Part shown: one piece after another, positions 36,050 through 44,914 of the stretch | Layout of the letters: each line of letters begins with the position of its first letter | How positions within the stretch are numbered: the stretch's first letter is position 1 | Program-made: the position numbers and the translations under genes | The notes under the pieces: model-generated | Told to the model about the DNA's origin: nothing | Database searches by the model: none | Seen by the model: the letters and a program-made list of their open reading frames with translations, nothing else | Assembly (NCBI RefSeq): GCF_900111445.1 | Contig: NZ_FOHE01000010.1 | Coordinates: forward strand, 1 to 64,000 | Source of the DNA: Oceanobacillus limi | GTDB lineage: Bacteria; Bacillota; Bacilli; Bacillales; Amphibacillaceae | Length of the DNA stretch: 64,000 bases | Direction of reading: 5' to 3'

Positions 36050-36890
36050 CCATGAGAATAACGATACATTTCAATCGGAAAAAGGCATTCATACCGACTT
36101 TTTAGAAAAGATGACGTATGGAGATTATTTACAGCTAGACACATTATTGGATAGTCAAAAACGCCTTTCCTCTCACCATGATGAGATGTTATTCATTATC
36201 ATTCATCAAGTAAGTGAATTATGGCTAAAACTGATTATTCATGAGATCCAAGCTGCAACAACAGCGATACAGAATGGTGAACTACAGGCTTCCTTTAAAA
36301 TGTTGGCACGTGTTTCCAAAATTCAATCACAAATCATTCAGGCTTGGGATGTTTTATCCACATTAACTCCAGCCGAGTATATGGAGTTCCGTGATAAATT
36401 AGGGAACGCATCCGGATTCCAATCCTATCAGTATCGATTAGTAGAATTTGTGCTAGGCTACAAAACACCTCACATTATGAAAATATATAAAAAGAATGAA
36501 GATTTATATCATATCTTGGATGAGGCTTATCGTGCACCAGGACTTTATGACGTGGCAATTCAAGCGCTTGCTAAAGATGGTTTTGATATCAATGAGTCAG
36601 TCTTACAGCGAGATTTTTCCCTAACCTATGAAAAGGATGAAACTGTAGAAGCAGCCTGGCTAGATGTATATAAAAACAAGGAAAAGTATTGGGATTTATA
36701 TCAGTTAGCGGAGAAGCTAGTAGATATTGAGGATTGGTTCCAACAATGGCGCTTCCGACATATGAAAACCGTAGAACGCATTATCGGACACAAGGTCGGA
36801 ACTGGTGGTTCCTCAGGCGTAGGCTATTTGAAAAAGGTACTTGATCATTATTTCTTCCCAGAATTATGGGAAATCCGCACTAAATTATAG
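36042..36890 (+). CDS. kynA: Tryptophan 2,3-dioxygenase
   Basis: A 282-residue heme enzyme that opens the indole ring of L-tryptophan to N-formylkynurenine. [13 protein letters not shown] near residue 24, [19 protein letters not shown] (distal histidine region) near 45, the axial histidine region [13 protein letters not shown] near 240 and the loop [13 protein letters not shown] near 257 are all present. Length is normal for the bacterial enzyme. Last gene of the kyn operon. Order kynU-kynB-kynA puts the first enzyme of the pathway last. Confidence 0.94.
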   Translation: MANHENNDTFQSEKGIHTDFLEKMTYGDYLQLDTLLDSQKRLSSHHDEMLFIIIHQVSELWLKLIIHEIQAATTAIQNGELQASFKMLARVSKIQSQIIQAWDVLSTLTPAEYMEFRDKLGNASGFQSYQYRLVEFVLGYKTPHIMKIYKKNEDLYHILDEAYRAPGLYDVAIQALAKDGFDINESVLQRDFSLTYEKDETVEAAWLDVYKNKEKYWDLYQLAEKLVDIEDWFQQWRFRHMKTVERIIGHKVGTGGSSGVGYLKKVLDHYFFPELWEIRTKL

Positions 36891-36902
36891 AGTTGACATG
36901 TG

Positions 36903-36911
36903 TGATATAAT
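36903..36911 (+). promoter_or_regulatory. Extended -10 promoter of the symporter leader
   Basis: TGATATAAT, a TGN-extended -10 box with a perfect TATAAT, 13 bases after the kynA stop codon. No good -35 box is at the right distance; the TTGACA at 36893 is too close. Confidence 0.6.
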
Positions 36912-36917
36912 AGCAAT

Positions 36918-37133
36918 TTCAGCTATTTGGAATTTATCTTGTCTTAAATGATGGTGCGCTCACGTTCGATGGTGGAGCGTTGATGTCCGGTAGTGAGACG
37001 TTCTAGTTCGAAGACGCTTGAACCACTGCTTAGGAAGAGTGTCCGTAATAATTCAAAAGTATCATTTTATAAGACTCATAGCATGAACGACAAATAGTGG
37101 TGGCATTCCAGCTACCACTATGTTATTTTTTTA
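36918..37133 (+). promoter_or_regulatory. Structured leader with terminator upstream of the NSS symporter (candidate riboswitch or attenuator)
   Basis: About 215 bases between a promoter and the symporter gene, ending in a terminator (37094-37121). CTCAC (36960-36964) can pair with GTGAG (36993-36997). CACT and AGTG around 37023-37042 can form a small hairpin, and the same ACCACT can instead pair with AGTGGT of the terminator's 5' arm. Three mutually exclusive pairings are the usual layout of an attenuation switch. T-box, SAM, lysine, glycine, purine and FMN signatures were looked for and not seen. The ligand might be tryptophan or a related compound, by context only. Confidence 0.45.
37094..37133 (+). 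terminator. Terminator in the symporter leader
   Basis: Stem ATAGTGGTGGC / GCTACCACTAT (11 bp, one G-T pair), six-base loop and a T-rich tail. It lies 49 bases before the symporter start codon, so read-through must be regulated or partial. Confidence 0.85.
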
Positions 37134-37181
37134 TCATTAGAATTAGAATTACCACCGAAAATGAAAGTGAGGCACTTGATT

Positions 37182-38528
37182 ATGCAAAATCAAAAAAATG
37201 ACCAGTGGACGACCAAACTTGGATTTATCCTTTCCTCTGCAGGTGCTGCAGTCGGACTAGGGGCCATTTGGAAATTCCCATATATGACCGGAATGAATGG
37301 TGGTGGGGCCTTCTTCTTTCTATTTATTCTGTTTACAATTGTCATTGGTTTACCCTTGCTTATTGCTGAGTTTGTCATTGGACGTGGTTCGGGACGCGAG
37401 GCAGTGAGCGCCTATAAATTTCTCGCACCTAAAACAGGTTGGTCGATCATTGGCAAATGGGGAGTTTTAGGCTCATTCCTACTTATGTCTTTTTATAGTG
37501 TTGTTGGTGGTTGGGTCTTAATCTATAGCGGTTTATCCATTGTCGGAATGATTATTAAAGAAGATGTTGTTTATGAACAGCTTTTTGCTACGATTACAGG
37601 CAGTCCAGTGATCACCCTTTTGGGGCTAGCGGGATTTCTTGCCATTAATATAACCGTTGTATCCATGGGGATAAAAGGTGGTATTGAAAAAGCAAGTAAA
37701 ATCTTAATGCCATTATTATTTATTTTCTTTATTATTCTTGTTATCCGAGCGGTAACGTTTGAAGGTGCCGTAGAGGGGATTCAATTTTTCCTTCAGCCTG
37801 ACTTCTCCCAAATCACTGGTGAAAGTATCCTTTATGCATTGGGGCAATCCTTTTTCTCTTTAGCTGTAGGATTTTCAGTCATGGTAACGTATAGCTCCTA
37901 TTTAGGTAAAGATGTTAGTTTGCCTATGTCAGCAACTTCTGTGTCACTGATGAATATATTTGTATCCTTATTAGCAGGATTGGCAATTTTTCCAGTCGTA
38001 TTTTCATTTGGACTTACACCAGCTGAAGGGCCGGGATTATTATTTATGGTCTTACCAGAGGCTTTTTCTCAAATGCCATTTGGTGAATTGTTCTTAAGTT
38101 TGTTTTTACTTTTATTCTTGTTTGCTATTTTGACGTCGTCGTTTAGCATGCTTGAAATTATCACCTCCGCCTTTACTGCAAATAAAGCTCGCTCCCGTAC
38201 TAGGGTTGCCATTATTGCTGGTACTATTATCTTTTTTGCTGGTATACCAGCAGCTTTATCCTCTAGTCATATGGCTGAGGTAAAACTGTTTGGACTAACG
38301 GTATTTGATGCAACAGATTTTTTGGTGAGTAACATGTTACTTCCAGGAGGGTGCTTACTAATCGCTTTATTTATTGGATTTAAAATGGATAAAGAACTGA
38401 TCAAAAAGGAGTTTTATTATAGCAATAACTTGCCAGTTGGCTTGTTTCCCATGTGGTTTCAGATCATGCGTTGGATTGCTCCCGTCACCATCATCATTGT
38501 ATTTTTAGGGTCACTTGGTATTATTTAA
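37182..38528 (+). CDS. Neurotransmitter:Na+ symporter family carrier, probable tryptophan transporter
   Basis: A 448-residue NSS (LeuT-fold) carrier with 11-12 membrane segments. The first segment has LSSAGAAVGLGAIWKFPYM, the unwound Na+ and substrate site of the family, and the sixth has ALGQSFFSLAVGFSVMVTYSSYL. The ATG nine bases after GTGAGG gives the usual NSS N-terminus; an ATG seven codons earlier has no ribosome site. Bacterial members include the tryptophan carriers TnaT and MhsT. Placed right after kynU-B-A, it probably imports tryptophan for degradation, by context. Confidence 0.82.
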   Translation: MQNQKNDQWTTKLGFILSSAGAAVGLGAIWKFPYMTGMNGGGAFFFLFILFTIVIGLPLLIAEFVIGRGSGREAVSAYKFLAPKTGWSIIGKWGVLGSFLLMSFYSVVGGWVLIYSGLSIVGMIIKEDVVYEQLFATITGSPVITLLGLAGFLAINITVVSMGIKGGIEKASKILMPLLFIFFIILVIRAVTFEGAVEGIQFFLQPDFSQITGESILYALGQSFFSLAVGFSVMVTYSSYLGKDVSLPMSATSVSLMNIFVSLLAGLAIFPVVFSFGLTPAEGPGLLFMVLPEAFSQMPFGELFLSLFLLLFLFAILTSSFSMLEIITSAFTANKARSRTRVAIIAGTIIFFAGIPAALSSSHMAEVKLFGLTVFDATDFLVSNMLLPGGCLLIALFIGFKMDKELIKKEFYYSNNLPVGLFPMWFQIMRWIAPVTIIIVFLGSLGII

Positions 38529-38586
38529 TCACAAAATTTCTAAGTAGTAACTCGTTAACCTATTAGGTTAGAAACGATCAGATAGA

Positions 38587-38624
38587 AAAACCAATGACAA
38601 CACGAGATTGTCATTGGTTTTTTA
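38587..38624. terminator. Bidirectional terminator after the NSS symporter
   Basis: A perfect 14-bp stem (AAAACCAATGACAA and complement) with a seven-base loop; A and T runs serve both converging genes. Confidence 0.92.
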
Positions 38625-39746
38625 TTAGTTTCTTCCAGAATTCTTTCCGTTGTTTCCTTTATTTCCATTCTGTTTATTTCCTTTGCCTTTGCTCTTGTCT
38701 TTATTTGGCTTATTTTTTCCTTTTCCAGCCTTCTTTTCTTTCTTATGTTTTCCTGCTTTTTTCTCGGCCTTATGCTCCTGTTTTTGTGCTTTCTTTTCTT
38801 GCTTTTGAGTTTTCTTTACTTCCTGCTTTTCTGTTACGTTTACAGCTTGTTCCTCATTCTTCTCTACCTCTTCAACTTCTTCGGTTTCCTCTGACTCTGG
38901 AGTACTTTCCATTTCTTCAGCTTCTTGAGACGCTTCTACATCATCTTCTAAATCGATGGTTTCCTCTGAAACACCTTCTTTATTCGTACGCTTTTCAATT
39001 TTTTGAGCTAATTTTGCAAATGATTTTTCAATATTTTTCATGATAGCCTGTTGTGCATTGGGATTGTCAATTTTAGCTAAGACCATGGTAAGAGCATCAA
39101 TATTTTGAGCAAGTTTTACTTGAACTTCGGTTTGTTCATCCTCACCATTATCCTCATTTTCTTTTTCTGTCCCCACTGATTCTTCTTCAGCTTCTAATGA
39201 TTCCTCATTTTCATCGTCTGATTCTACAACTTCTTCATTGGTAGTTTCTTCTTCTTGTTCACCGGGTTCTTCACTTTCTTCAATTACTTCGATTTCTACT
39301 GTTTCTTCATTACCTTTTTCATCAATTGTTTCCTCTGCTTGTTCTTGGATCGTTATTGCTTCTTGAAGTAATTTGGAAGCTTCCTCGCTTTTACCAGCTT
39401 GAATCAATGCGTTTGCTTCTGCAATACGTTCTGCAGCAATTTCTGCAAGAAGTTGTCCTTCTTTGTAATCATTAAATGTCAATGCAAGTTGAATTTTTTC
39501 CTTTACTACTTTTACAAAATAAAAGAAATCTCCAGGAATTAGGTTTGGAGTTTCTTCCTCTACTTCCTCCACCACTTCCTCACTTGTTGATCCATCATTT
39601 ACATTATTTTCCTCGTTATCTTCCACTTCTGTAATAACTAAGTTGGACGAATCCTCCTCTTCCGCATTAACCGTACCTGTTCCGATTGTCATGACAGCCA
39701 TTGATGCTACCAATGAACCTAATAATTTCGTTGATAATTTCAACAT
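38625..39746 (-). CDS. Secreted acidic/lysine-rich protein with DUF5667-like domain
   Basis: A 373-residue exported protein. A Sec signal covers residues 1-28 (ending near TVNAEEE). After an acidic linker, residues 65-125 (GDFFYFVKVVKEKIQLALTF and KEGQLLAEIAAERIAEANAL) resemble DUF5667. Then comes a long Glu/Ser-rich low-complexity part with heptad features, and a Lys/Gly/Asn-rich tail of about 70 residues that could bind anionic wall polymers. The ATG follows GGGAGGA; a frame opening 42 codons upstream has no ribosome site. The acid and base blocks suggest an envelope or matrix role, by inference. Function unknown. Confidence 0.7.
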   Translation of the reverse strand: MLKLSTKLLGSLVASMAVMTIGTGTVNAEEEDSSNLVITEVEDNEENNVNDGSTSEEVVEEVEEETPNLIPGDFFYFVKVVKEKIQLALTFNDYKEGQLLAEIAAERIAEANALIQAGKSEEASKLLQEAITIQEQAEETIDEKGNEETVEIEVIEESEEPGEQEEETTNEEVVESDDENEESLEAEEESVGTEKENEDNGEDEQTEVQVKLAQNIDALTMVLAKIDNPNAQQAIMKNIEKSFAKLAQKIEKRTNKEGVSEETIDLEDDVEASQEAEEMESTPESEETEEVEEVEKNEEQAVNVTEKQEVKKTQKQEKKAQKQEHKAEKKAGKHKKEKKAGKGKNKPNKDKSKGKGNKQNGNKGNNGKNSGRN

Positions 39747-39878
39747 GATTCCTCCCTTATAATAAATAATTGCAATATAACTTTCGGTTATAGAGAAGGA
39801 TTTATGTCGCATTTTACACCAACGAACGATAAATAAAGCTATCGACCTAGTCCTATATAGGTAAATATGCACAAAAAA

Positions 39879-39904
39879 ACCCCTAAAGTTATCCTCTAGG
39901 AGTT
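39879..39904 (-). terminator. Terminator of the gene at 39918
   Basis: Stem AACTCCTA against TAGGGGTT (minus strand, one G-T pair) followed by seven T. Confidence 0.75.
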
Positions 39905-39917
39905 CTGTTTACTGATT

Positions 39918-40589
39918 TTATAAATCTTCTTCTACACGGAACACTAATTTAAATTTACTTTCATCGATTAAGTCGGCAACATGAACACGAACACCGTGAC
40001 CGAATACGACCTCATCTTCTGTCATTGCGACGACCATCGCCTTCGTACTTTGCTGCACATCAACGTAAATATCACCAACTACTGGAGCAATACTTTCATC
40101 GCTTTCAGCTAAATAAGAAATCGATTCATCTTCAAGCTGCTGGGATTCAGGTACCAAGCTTTTATCATAATATGCAATCTCTTGACTAGCATCCGCACGG
40201 CCAGGAACCATGACTACATATTCATGATGTTTCACACCGTTATCCCTTGTTGTTACTACATTTCCATCTTCTACACTCTCAACCTTTTCAATGGCATTTA
40301 GGGAATAATGGTCTAAAAAGTCAGGAGCAGGCTTAATAATTAAAATGTAATCACCTGGCTCTGGTTTCTTATTTTTATCAATCGTATAACGCTTGCCGTA
40401 AAAAATAAATGTATCATTATGTTGTGGCTTATATAAATGAATATCACTAGCTTTCGTTAACACTTGTTTCATATCTTTTAGTCGATACAAATGAACAGAC
40501 TTCTTAAACATAGGTTTAACCGAGTAAACTTGGTGAAGCTCATTTTCATAAAAAACAAATTGTCCTTTTCTCACTTGTAGAAGTTTCAT
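39918..40589 (-). CDS. Conserved hypothetical protein, cytoplasmic
   Basis: A 223-residue soluble protein with no signal or membrane segment. The N-terminus MKLLQVRKGQFVFYENELHQVYSVK resembles a small beta-barrel (KOW or SH3-like) start, and similar short strands recur near residues 60-80 and 165-195, suggesting repeated beta modules. Acidic C-terminus. AGGAGG lies seven bases before the ATG. I do not recognise the family; it may be a bacilli-specific protein. Confidence 0.65.
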   Translation of the reverse strand: MKLLQVRKGQFVFYENELHQVYSVKPMFKKSVHLYRLKDMKQVLTKASDIHLYKPQHNDTFIFYGKRYTIDKNKKPEPGDYILIIKPAPDFLDHYSLNAIEKVESVEDGNVVTTRDNGVKHHEYVVMVPGRADASQEIAYYDKSLVPESQQLEDESISYLAESDESIAPVVGDIYVDVQQSTKAMVVAMTEDEVVFGHGVRVHVADLIDESKFKLVFRVEEDL

Positions 40590-40744
40590 CTAATATCCTC
40601 CTATGAAATTACTTAGTCATACATATATGTAGTTCATATATATTTTAACAACAATAGTCGATTATTATTCTTATGTTCCCTTAACTATACTTCATTTAAA
40701 CATGAAAGCAAGTATTATTCTAGTCTTTACAAAAATAATTTCTT

Positions 40745-41797
40745 TTAACGAACATTTTCATCCATATGAACAAATGGTAAATCCGTATCTACCTCACCTA
40801 AAATTCGCTTGGTTGTCATGGACTTACCTTCTAGCCATTGCGCAAAATCGAAAATTACTGGCTCTCGATCTCCACCTAAAGCAAACCAAGCCTTTCGCTC
40901 TTTCGGAAAGTAAGCTGATGTATGAATCGTTCCAGACCAATTTTTGTATTGCGTCGAAAACACACCTTTATCCGTATCATTTAACATACGAAAGGCTTGG
41001 TATGCATCCGAAATGTCGTGTTGTTGTTGGTTCATAGCATCCATTCTTTTGTAAGAATCATCAAGGTGGTGACGGTTTTCATGCTTCAGTAATTCGAAAT
41101 GGTTGGTACACATATTTGATTGTCGAACTTCAATTCCTCGTGGAGTTGCTTCTACGACATATGTTTCACCAGTTTGATCTAACACAACATAGCTAAACGA
41201 ATGACGATGGGGAATAGCCTTTAACAACGTAACAGCTTCTTCTACATTTGCACATGTCTCCAATACGATTCGTCCAATCATATTACAAATGAACCCGTCG
41301 CCTGGCTTTTTGCGATGCATAAAATTGTACCCCATTGCGAGACCTTTTTCATTCATCCCGTCCATTCTACCTGTAATTCGTTGCGATGGTCCAATTACTG
41401 CATATCCACCATCTGTTGGTTGATAAATCGTATAGCGCCCTTCGTACGTTTTGGGGTGGTAATCATAATTTCTGATCATATAATCCGAACCAGTATAAAT
41501 CGAACAACCACTTCGCATATAGGCCAAACGATATCCACCAAACTCCTGTAAAACCTCATTCATTGTCCACCCTAACGCATCCTGCAACCCCAATAGCTCA
41601 CGCCAAATCTCAGGTGCAAATGGTTCTATTGCTGCCTTTACTTCCTGTTCATCAATCGTGAAGCGTGGACGCCGAATCTTCCATTGTTTCTTGCGATTTT
41701 CTATTGTTAAGGAATCTCGTAATAATTCCCCTTGTAAATATCCAAAATCATAATGGGTTCCACGAAATGGAATGATATCACTATATATCTGTTTCAT
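40745..41797 (-). CDS. C45-family N-terminal-nucleophile acyltransferase/amidase
   Basis: A 350-residue protein of the acyl-CoA:6-aminopenicillanate acyltransferase (peptidase C45) family. GTHYDFGYLQGELLRD near the start, GCSIYTGSDYMIRNYDY near residue 95 (the likely nucleophile cysteine) and GMNEKGLAMGYNFM near 145 are family marks. Classical members cleave themselves to free the cysteine; in many bacterial homologues no propeptide is removed beyond the Cys. It is cytoplasmic as no signal is seen. Substrate is unknown. Monocistronic. Confidence 0.78.
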   Translation of the reverse strand: MKQIYSDIIPFRGTHYDFGYLQGELLRDSLTIENRKKQWKIRRPRFTIDEQEVKAAIEPFAPEIWRELLGLQDALGWTMNEVLQEFGGYRLAYMRSGCSIYTGSDYMIRNYDYHPKTYEGRYTIYQPTDGGYAVIGPSQRITGRMDGMNEKGLAMGYNFMHRKKPGDGFICNMIGRIVLETCANVEEAVTLLKAIPHRHSFSYVVLDQTGETYVVEATPRGIEVRQSNMCTNHFELLKHENRHHLDDSYKRMDAMNQQQHDISDAYQAFRMLNDTDKGVFSTQYKNWSGTIHTSAYFPKERKAWFALGGDREPVIFDFAQWLEGKSMTTKRILGEVDTDLPFVHMDENVR

Positions 41798-41937
41798 GAT
41801 ATCCCCCTCTTTTTATTTTATTTACCCATAGTCTAGCGGATTCACTTCTATTTGAAAAATAACTCGACTTATCACCAATCCTTCTGTTCCATGATTACTT
41901 AGTACTTAATTAGGATCAGAAAAAAGACACTTTCTTA

Positions 41938-42102
41938 TAAGGAACAAAAGCGCAAGCGCCCCGGATAGAGACGTACGGACTGGACTGAGCCGTAGGAGAT
42001 AAAGGAAACACGGCGACCGAAGGAAGCCGATGTTGACTTATCGTACGAAGGCGAGGGAAGTCTCGCTAGTCTCTGGGCGCTGGAGCTGGACGCGGCTGTT
42101 CC
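41938..42102. repeat. Bacillaceae GC-rich intergenic repeat, fullest copy
   Basis: Starts GAACAAAAGCGCAAGCGCC and ends GGGCGCTGGAGCTGGAC, so its ends are mutually complementary (AAGCGCC / GGGCGCTG). Inside, GACGTACGGACTGG and a mirrored CCGATG...CGTACG pair are present. Its GC content stands out from its surroundings. Related partial copies lie at 53643-53690 and, more degraded, at 49950-49985. Confidence 0.75.
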
Positions 42103-42157
42103 TACCAATAATTTATCCACAGGGATTTAATTTTATAATTTCCTAAGAAGCTAAAAA

Positions 42158-42185
42158 AGCTAGTAGAGGCTTCACTCTACCAGCT
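42158..42185 (-). terminator. Terminator of the ABC-F gene
   Basis: Stem AGCTGGTAGAG / CTCTACTAGCT (minus strand, one mismatch pair) followed by a T run. Confidence 0.85.
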
Positions 42186-42187
42186 TT

Positions 42188-44068
42188 TTACTCATTATTT
42201 TCAAAACCCTCTATTTTTATCGATAGCGTTTCCCAGCGTTCCATTTTAGCTTCTAATTCTGCTTCAACTTCTTGTTGTTCTTTAAATAATTTCTGTACCT
42301 GCTCGGAATCACTGCCAGCTGCAACAATGCCTTCTTGCAGTTCTTCTATTCTTTCTTCTAATGAAGTAATTTGGTCTTCAATTTCATTCCATTCTTTCTG
42401 TTCCATATAGGATAATTTCTTCTTTTGTTTCTTTGGTTTTTCATCTTTCGTTACTGTTTTCATAGGCTTTGCCGCTTTCACTTGCTGTTTTTCAAGAAAA
42501 TCACTATAATTTCCGAAAAATGTGTTTACGTGACCATTCCCCTCAAAAACGAGTAATTTATCCACTACACGATCCAAGAAATAGCGGTCATGTGATACCG
42601 TAATGACAACTCCAGGAAATTGATCTAAATATTCTTCTAGCACACTTAAGGTTTGTGTATCCAAGTCATTGGTAGGCTCATCAAGAAACAGGACGTTCGG
42701 CTCCGTCATAAGTATTTTCAAAAGGTATAGTCGTCTGCGTTCCCCACCAGATAATTTTCGAATGTATGTCCATTGTTCGGATCGTGAAAACAAGAAACGC
42801 TCCAACATCTGCTCTGCAGTGATGGCTGAACCATCTTGTGTATGAATGACTTCTGCGACTTCCTTAATATAATCAATAATACGCATACTTCCGTCCAGTT
42901 CTTCGTCACCTTGTGTATAGTAACCGACCTTTACCGTCTCGCCAATAATAACTTCGCCACGATCTGCTTCTAGCCGCTTCGCCATTATATTTAGTAAGGT
43001 CGTTTTACCTGATCCATTTGGACCAATAATTCCAATTCGATCGCCCGGAATAATTAAATGGTTAACATCACGTAATAATACCTTATTTTCAAACGCCTTT
43101 TCTATGTCTTTCAATTCAATAACTTTTTTACCTAACCGCTGGGAGCCAACTTGAAATTCAACATTTTGCTTATTTGTATCAAAGCTCTGCTCCTTCATAT
43201 CATGAATCCGGTCAATTCGGGCTTTTTGTTTCGTAGAACGAGCTTTAGCACCTCTTTTTAACCAAGCTAATTCCCTACGAAGCGTATTAGCATGCTTTTG
43301 TTGGTTGCTAAGCTCAAGCGCTTCCCGCTCCGCTTTTTTCTCTAGGAATACTTCATAGTTTCCCTCGTAAATATACAGATTTCCATTATCTAACTCATAA
43401 ATTTTATTGGTTACACGATTTAAAAAGTACCGGTCATGTGTAACAAGTAATAAAGCTCCTTTAAAGCTAGCTAAGTATTTCTCTAGCCACCCTACTGTTT
43501 CATTATCTAGGTGGTTTGTTGGCTCATCTAATATTAGCAAATCAGCAGGCTGAATAAGTGCTTTTGCTATTGCAACTCGCTTTTTTTGGCCTCCGGATAG
43601 TTCCGTAATCCGCCTCTCAAAATCCGTTATTCCTAACTTGGTCAATACTGTTTTCGCTGCAGTATTTGCTTCCCATGCTTCCTGTTCATCCATTTTCTGT
43701 TGAACTTTTAGAAGCCGTTCTTGAATCTGTTCATTGGTGGGATCTTTTTCTAAATTTTGCAGGACAGACTCATATTCCCGCATCACCTTCATTATGGTAG
43801 CTTCCCCGTAATAAATTTGTTCGATAACGGTTAAGTCCGGATTAAGTTCAGGGTCTTGAGCTAAATATTCGATTTGATAATCCTTTGGAGCAATTACCTC
43901 CCCTTTTTCTGGAGCATCAATCCCTGCTATTGCTTTAAGAAAACTAGATTTCCCAGTTCCATTTACCCCGATAAGACCAATTCGATCTTCTGATGTAATT
44001 GTGCAAGAAATATGGTCGAATAATACCTTTTCGCCATATGATTTATATAAATTCTCAATGGTAAGCAT
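42188..44068 (-). CDS. ABC-F family ribosome-associated ATPase (YfmR/Uup-like)
   Basis: A 626-residue protein with two ABC ATPase domains and no membrane part. Walker A motifs are GVNGTGKSS near residue 38 and GPNGSGKTT near 350; signatures LSGGQKKR and LSGGERRR; Walker B in LLILDEPTNHLD and VLFLDEPTNDLD. The basic linker (ELAWLKRGAKARSTKQKAR, near residue 265) is the P-site tRNA interaction motif. The C-terminal coiled coil after about residue 550 is typical of Uup/YfmR. Such proteins rescue or prevent stalled translation. B. subtilis YfmR is the closest by length. Confidence 0.88.
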   Translation of the reverse strand: MLTIENLYKSYGEKVLFDHISCTITSEDRIGLIGVNGTGKSSFLKAIAGIDAPEKGEVIAPKDYQIEYLAQDPELNPDLTVIEQIYYGEATIMKVMREYESVLQNLEKDPTNEQIQERLLKVQQKMDEQEAWEANTAAKTVLTKLGITDFERRITELSGGQKKRVAIAKALIQPADLLILDEPTNHLDNETVGWLEKYLASFKGALLLVTHDRYFLNRVTNKIYELDNGNLYIYEGNYEVFLEKKAEREALELSNQQKHANTLRRELAWLKRGAKARSTKQKARIDRIHDMKEQSFDTNKQNVEFQVGSQRLGKKVIELKDIEKAFENKVLLRDVNHLIIPGDRIGIIGPNGSGKTTLLNIMAKRLEADRGEVIIGETVKVGYYTQGDEELDGSMRIIDYIKEVAEVIHTQDGSAITAEQMLERFLFSRSEQWTYIRKLSGGERRRLYLLKILMTEPNVLFLDEPTNDLDTQTLSVLEEYLDQFPGVVITVSHDRYFLDRVVDKLLVFEGNGHVNTFFGNYSDFLEKQQVKAAKPMKTVTKDEKPKKQKKKLSYMEQKEWNEIEDQITSLEERIEELQEGIVAAGSDSEQVQKLFKEQQEVEAELEAKMERWETLSIKIEGFENNE

Positions 44069-44090
44069 TGTCAGAACCCTCTTTTAACCT

Positions 44091-44270
44091 TTATTTATCT
44101 ACCTTACGATTCGTCACTACATATTTCACTAGCAAGACAATTAAAAATAATAACCATGATGATACAATATAGAATATAATTTTACTAGCTTCACTTAATT
44201 CAGAAAAAAAGAAAGCCATTCCGAACCAAATAATCGAAATTGCTATGACCTGGTATATATAAAATTTCAT
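44091..44270 (-). CDS. Small two-helix membrane protein
   Basis: A 59-residue protein with two hydrophobic segments separated by SELSEASK and a basic tail. The ATG has GGGGGAGA six bases before it; a TTG five codons earlier overlaps that site. The family is not recognised. It lies 22 bases upstream of the ABC-F gene on the same strand and may share its transcript. Confidence 0.65.
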   Translation of the reverse strand: MKFYIYQVIAISIIWFGMAFFFSELSEASKIIFYIVSSWLLFLIVLLVKYVVTNRKVDK

Positions 44271-44378
44271 TGCAATCTCCCCCAATTTCTATGATAACTC
44301 TTTGTCTAGTGTACCTTACAATGATTTATTTTTCCATTTGCAAAGAAAGATGGATCGGTTATCATTTCATTAACCATA

Positions 44379-44409
44379 AGGAAGGGCTACAGATCCCTGT
44401 AGCCCTCCT
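44379..44409 (-). terminator. Terminator of the riboflavin operon
   Basis: Stem AGGAGGGCTACAG / CTGTAGCCCTTCCT around a four-base loop. The T run on the minus strand is short. Confidence 0.7.
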
Positions 44410-44423
44410 AAAAAAATCTTTAT

Positions 44424-44888
44424 TTACAACTGATTCACAAGATTAGCCATTTCGATTGCAGATACAGCTGCTTCTGCACCTTTATTTCCTGCTTTCGTAC
44501 CAGCACGCTCGATTGCTTGTTCAATCGTTTCCGTTGTCAAAACGCCGAAAATAACAGGCTTTCCTGATTGAATAGCTGCTTGGGACACACCTTTTGCCGA
44601 TTCATTACACACATAATCAAAGTGTGGTGTTGAACCACGAATAACTGTTCCTAGTGTAATAACAGCATCATACTTATCATTGTTTGCCATTTTTTGTGCC
44701 ACTAATGGAATTTCAAATGCTCCCGGTACCCAAGCAACATCAATATTATTTTCACCTACACCATGTCTTTTCAACGTATCTATCGCACCGTCTAACAGTT
44801 TACTTGTAATAAATTCATTGAAACGACCTACGATTATACCGACTTTTAAATCACTACCTACTAAATTTCCTTCAAATACGTTTCCCAT
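44424..44888 (-). CDS. ribH: 6,7-dimethyl-8-ribityllumazine synthase
   Basis: A 154-residue subunit of lumazine synthase, which condenses dihydroxybutanone phosphate with the ribitylaminouracil. [19 protein letters not shown] near residue 20, [13 protein letters not shown] near 52, [15 protein letters not shown] near 78 (catalytic His) and NKGAEAA near 135 are all present. The ATG nine bases after AAGGAG gives exactly the usual length; a frame opening eight codons earlier is not supported. Last gene of the ribE-ribB-ribH operon. Confidence 0.95.
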   Translation of the reverse strand: MGNVFEGNLVGSDLKVGIIVGRFNEFITSKLLDGAIDTLKRHGVGENNIDVAWVPGAFEIPLVAQKMANNDKYDAVITLGTVIRGSTPHFDYVCNESAKGVSQAAIQSGKPVIFGVLTTETIEQAIERAGTKAGNKGAEAAVSAIEMANLVNQL

Positions 44889-44914
44889 TAACTCCATCTC
44901 CTTGTCATTCATTT

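Larger units (their letters stand above)
41798..42187. other. Intergenic region with GC-rich repeat and terminator
   Basis: About 390 bases. No gene. It holds the agcgcaagcgcc-type repeat at 41938-42102 and the terminator of the ABC-F gene at 42158-42185. Confidence 0.65.

Noticed and set aside
36893-36898. TTGACA as -35 box of the symporter promoter
   Set aside because: Only seven bases separate it from TATAAT, and no -10 box lies 16-18 bases downstream.
36918-37133. T-box riboswitch before the NSS carrier
   Set aside because: The invariant T-box sequence and the specifier-loop layout were not found; only the terminator is shared.
38594-39043. 149-codon Phe/Leu/Ser-rich frame opposite the acidic secreted protein
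   Set aside because: Its composition is the mirror of the Glu/Lys codons on the other strand; it also starts inside a terminator.
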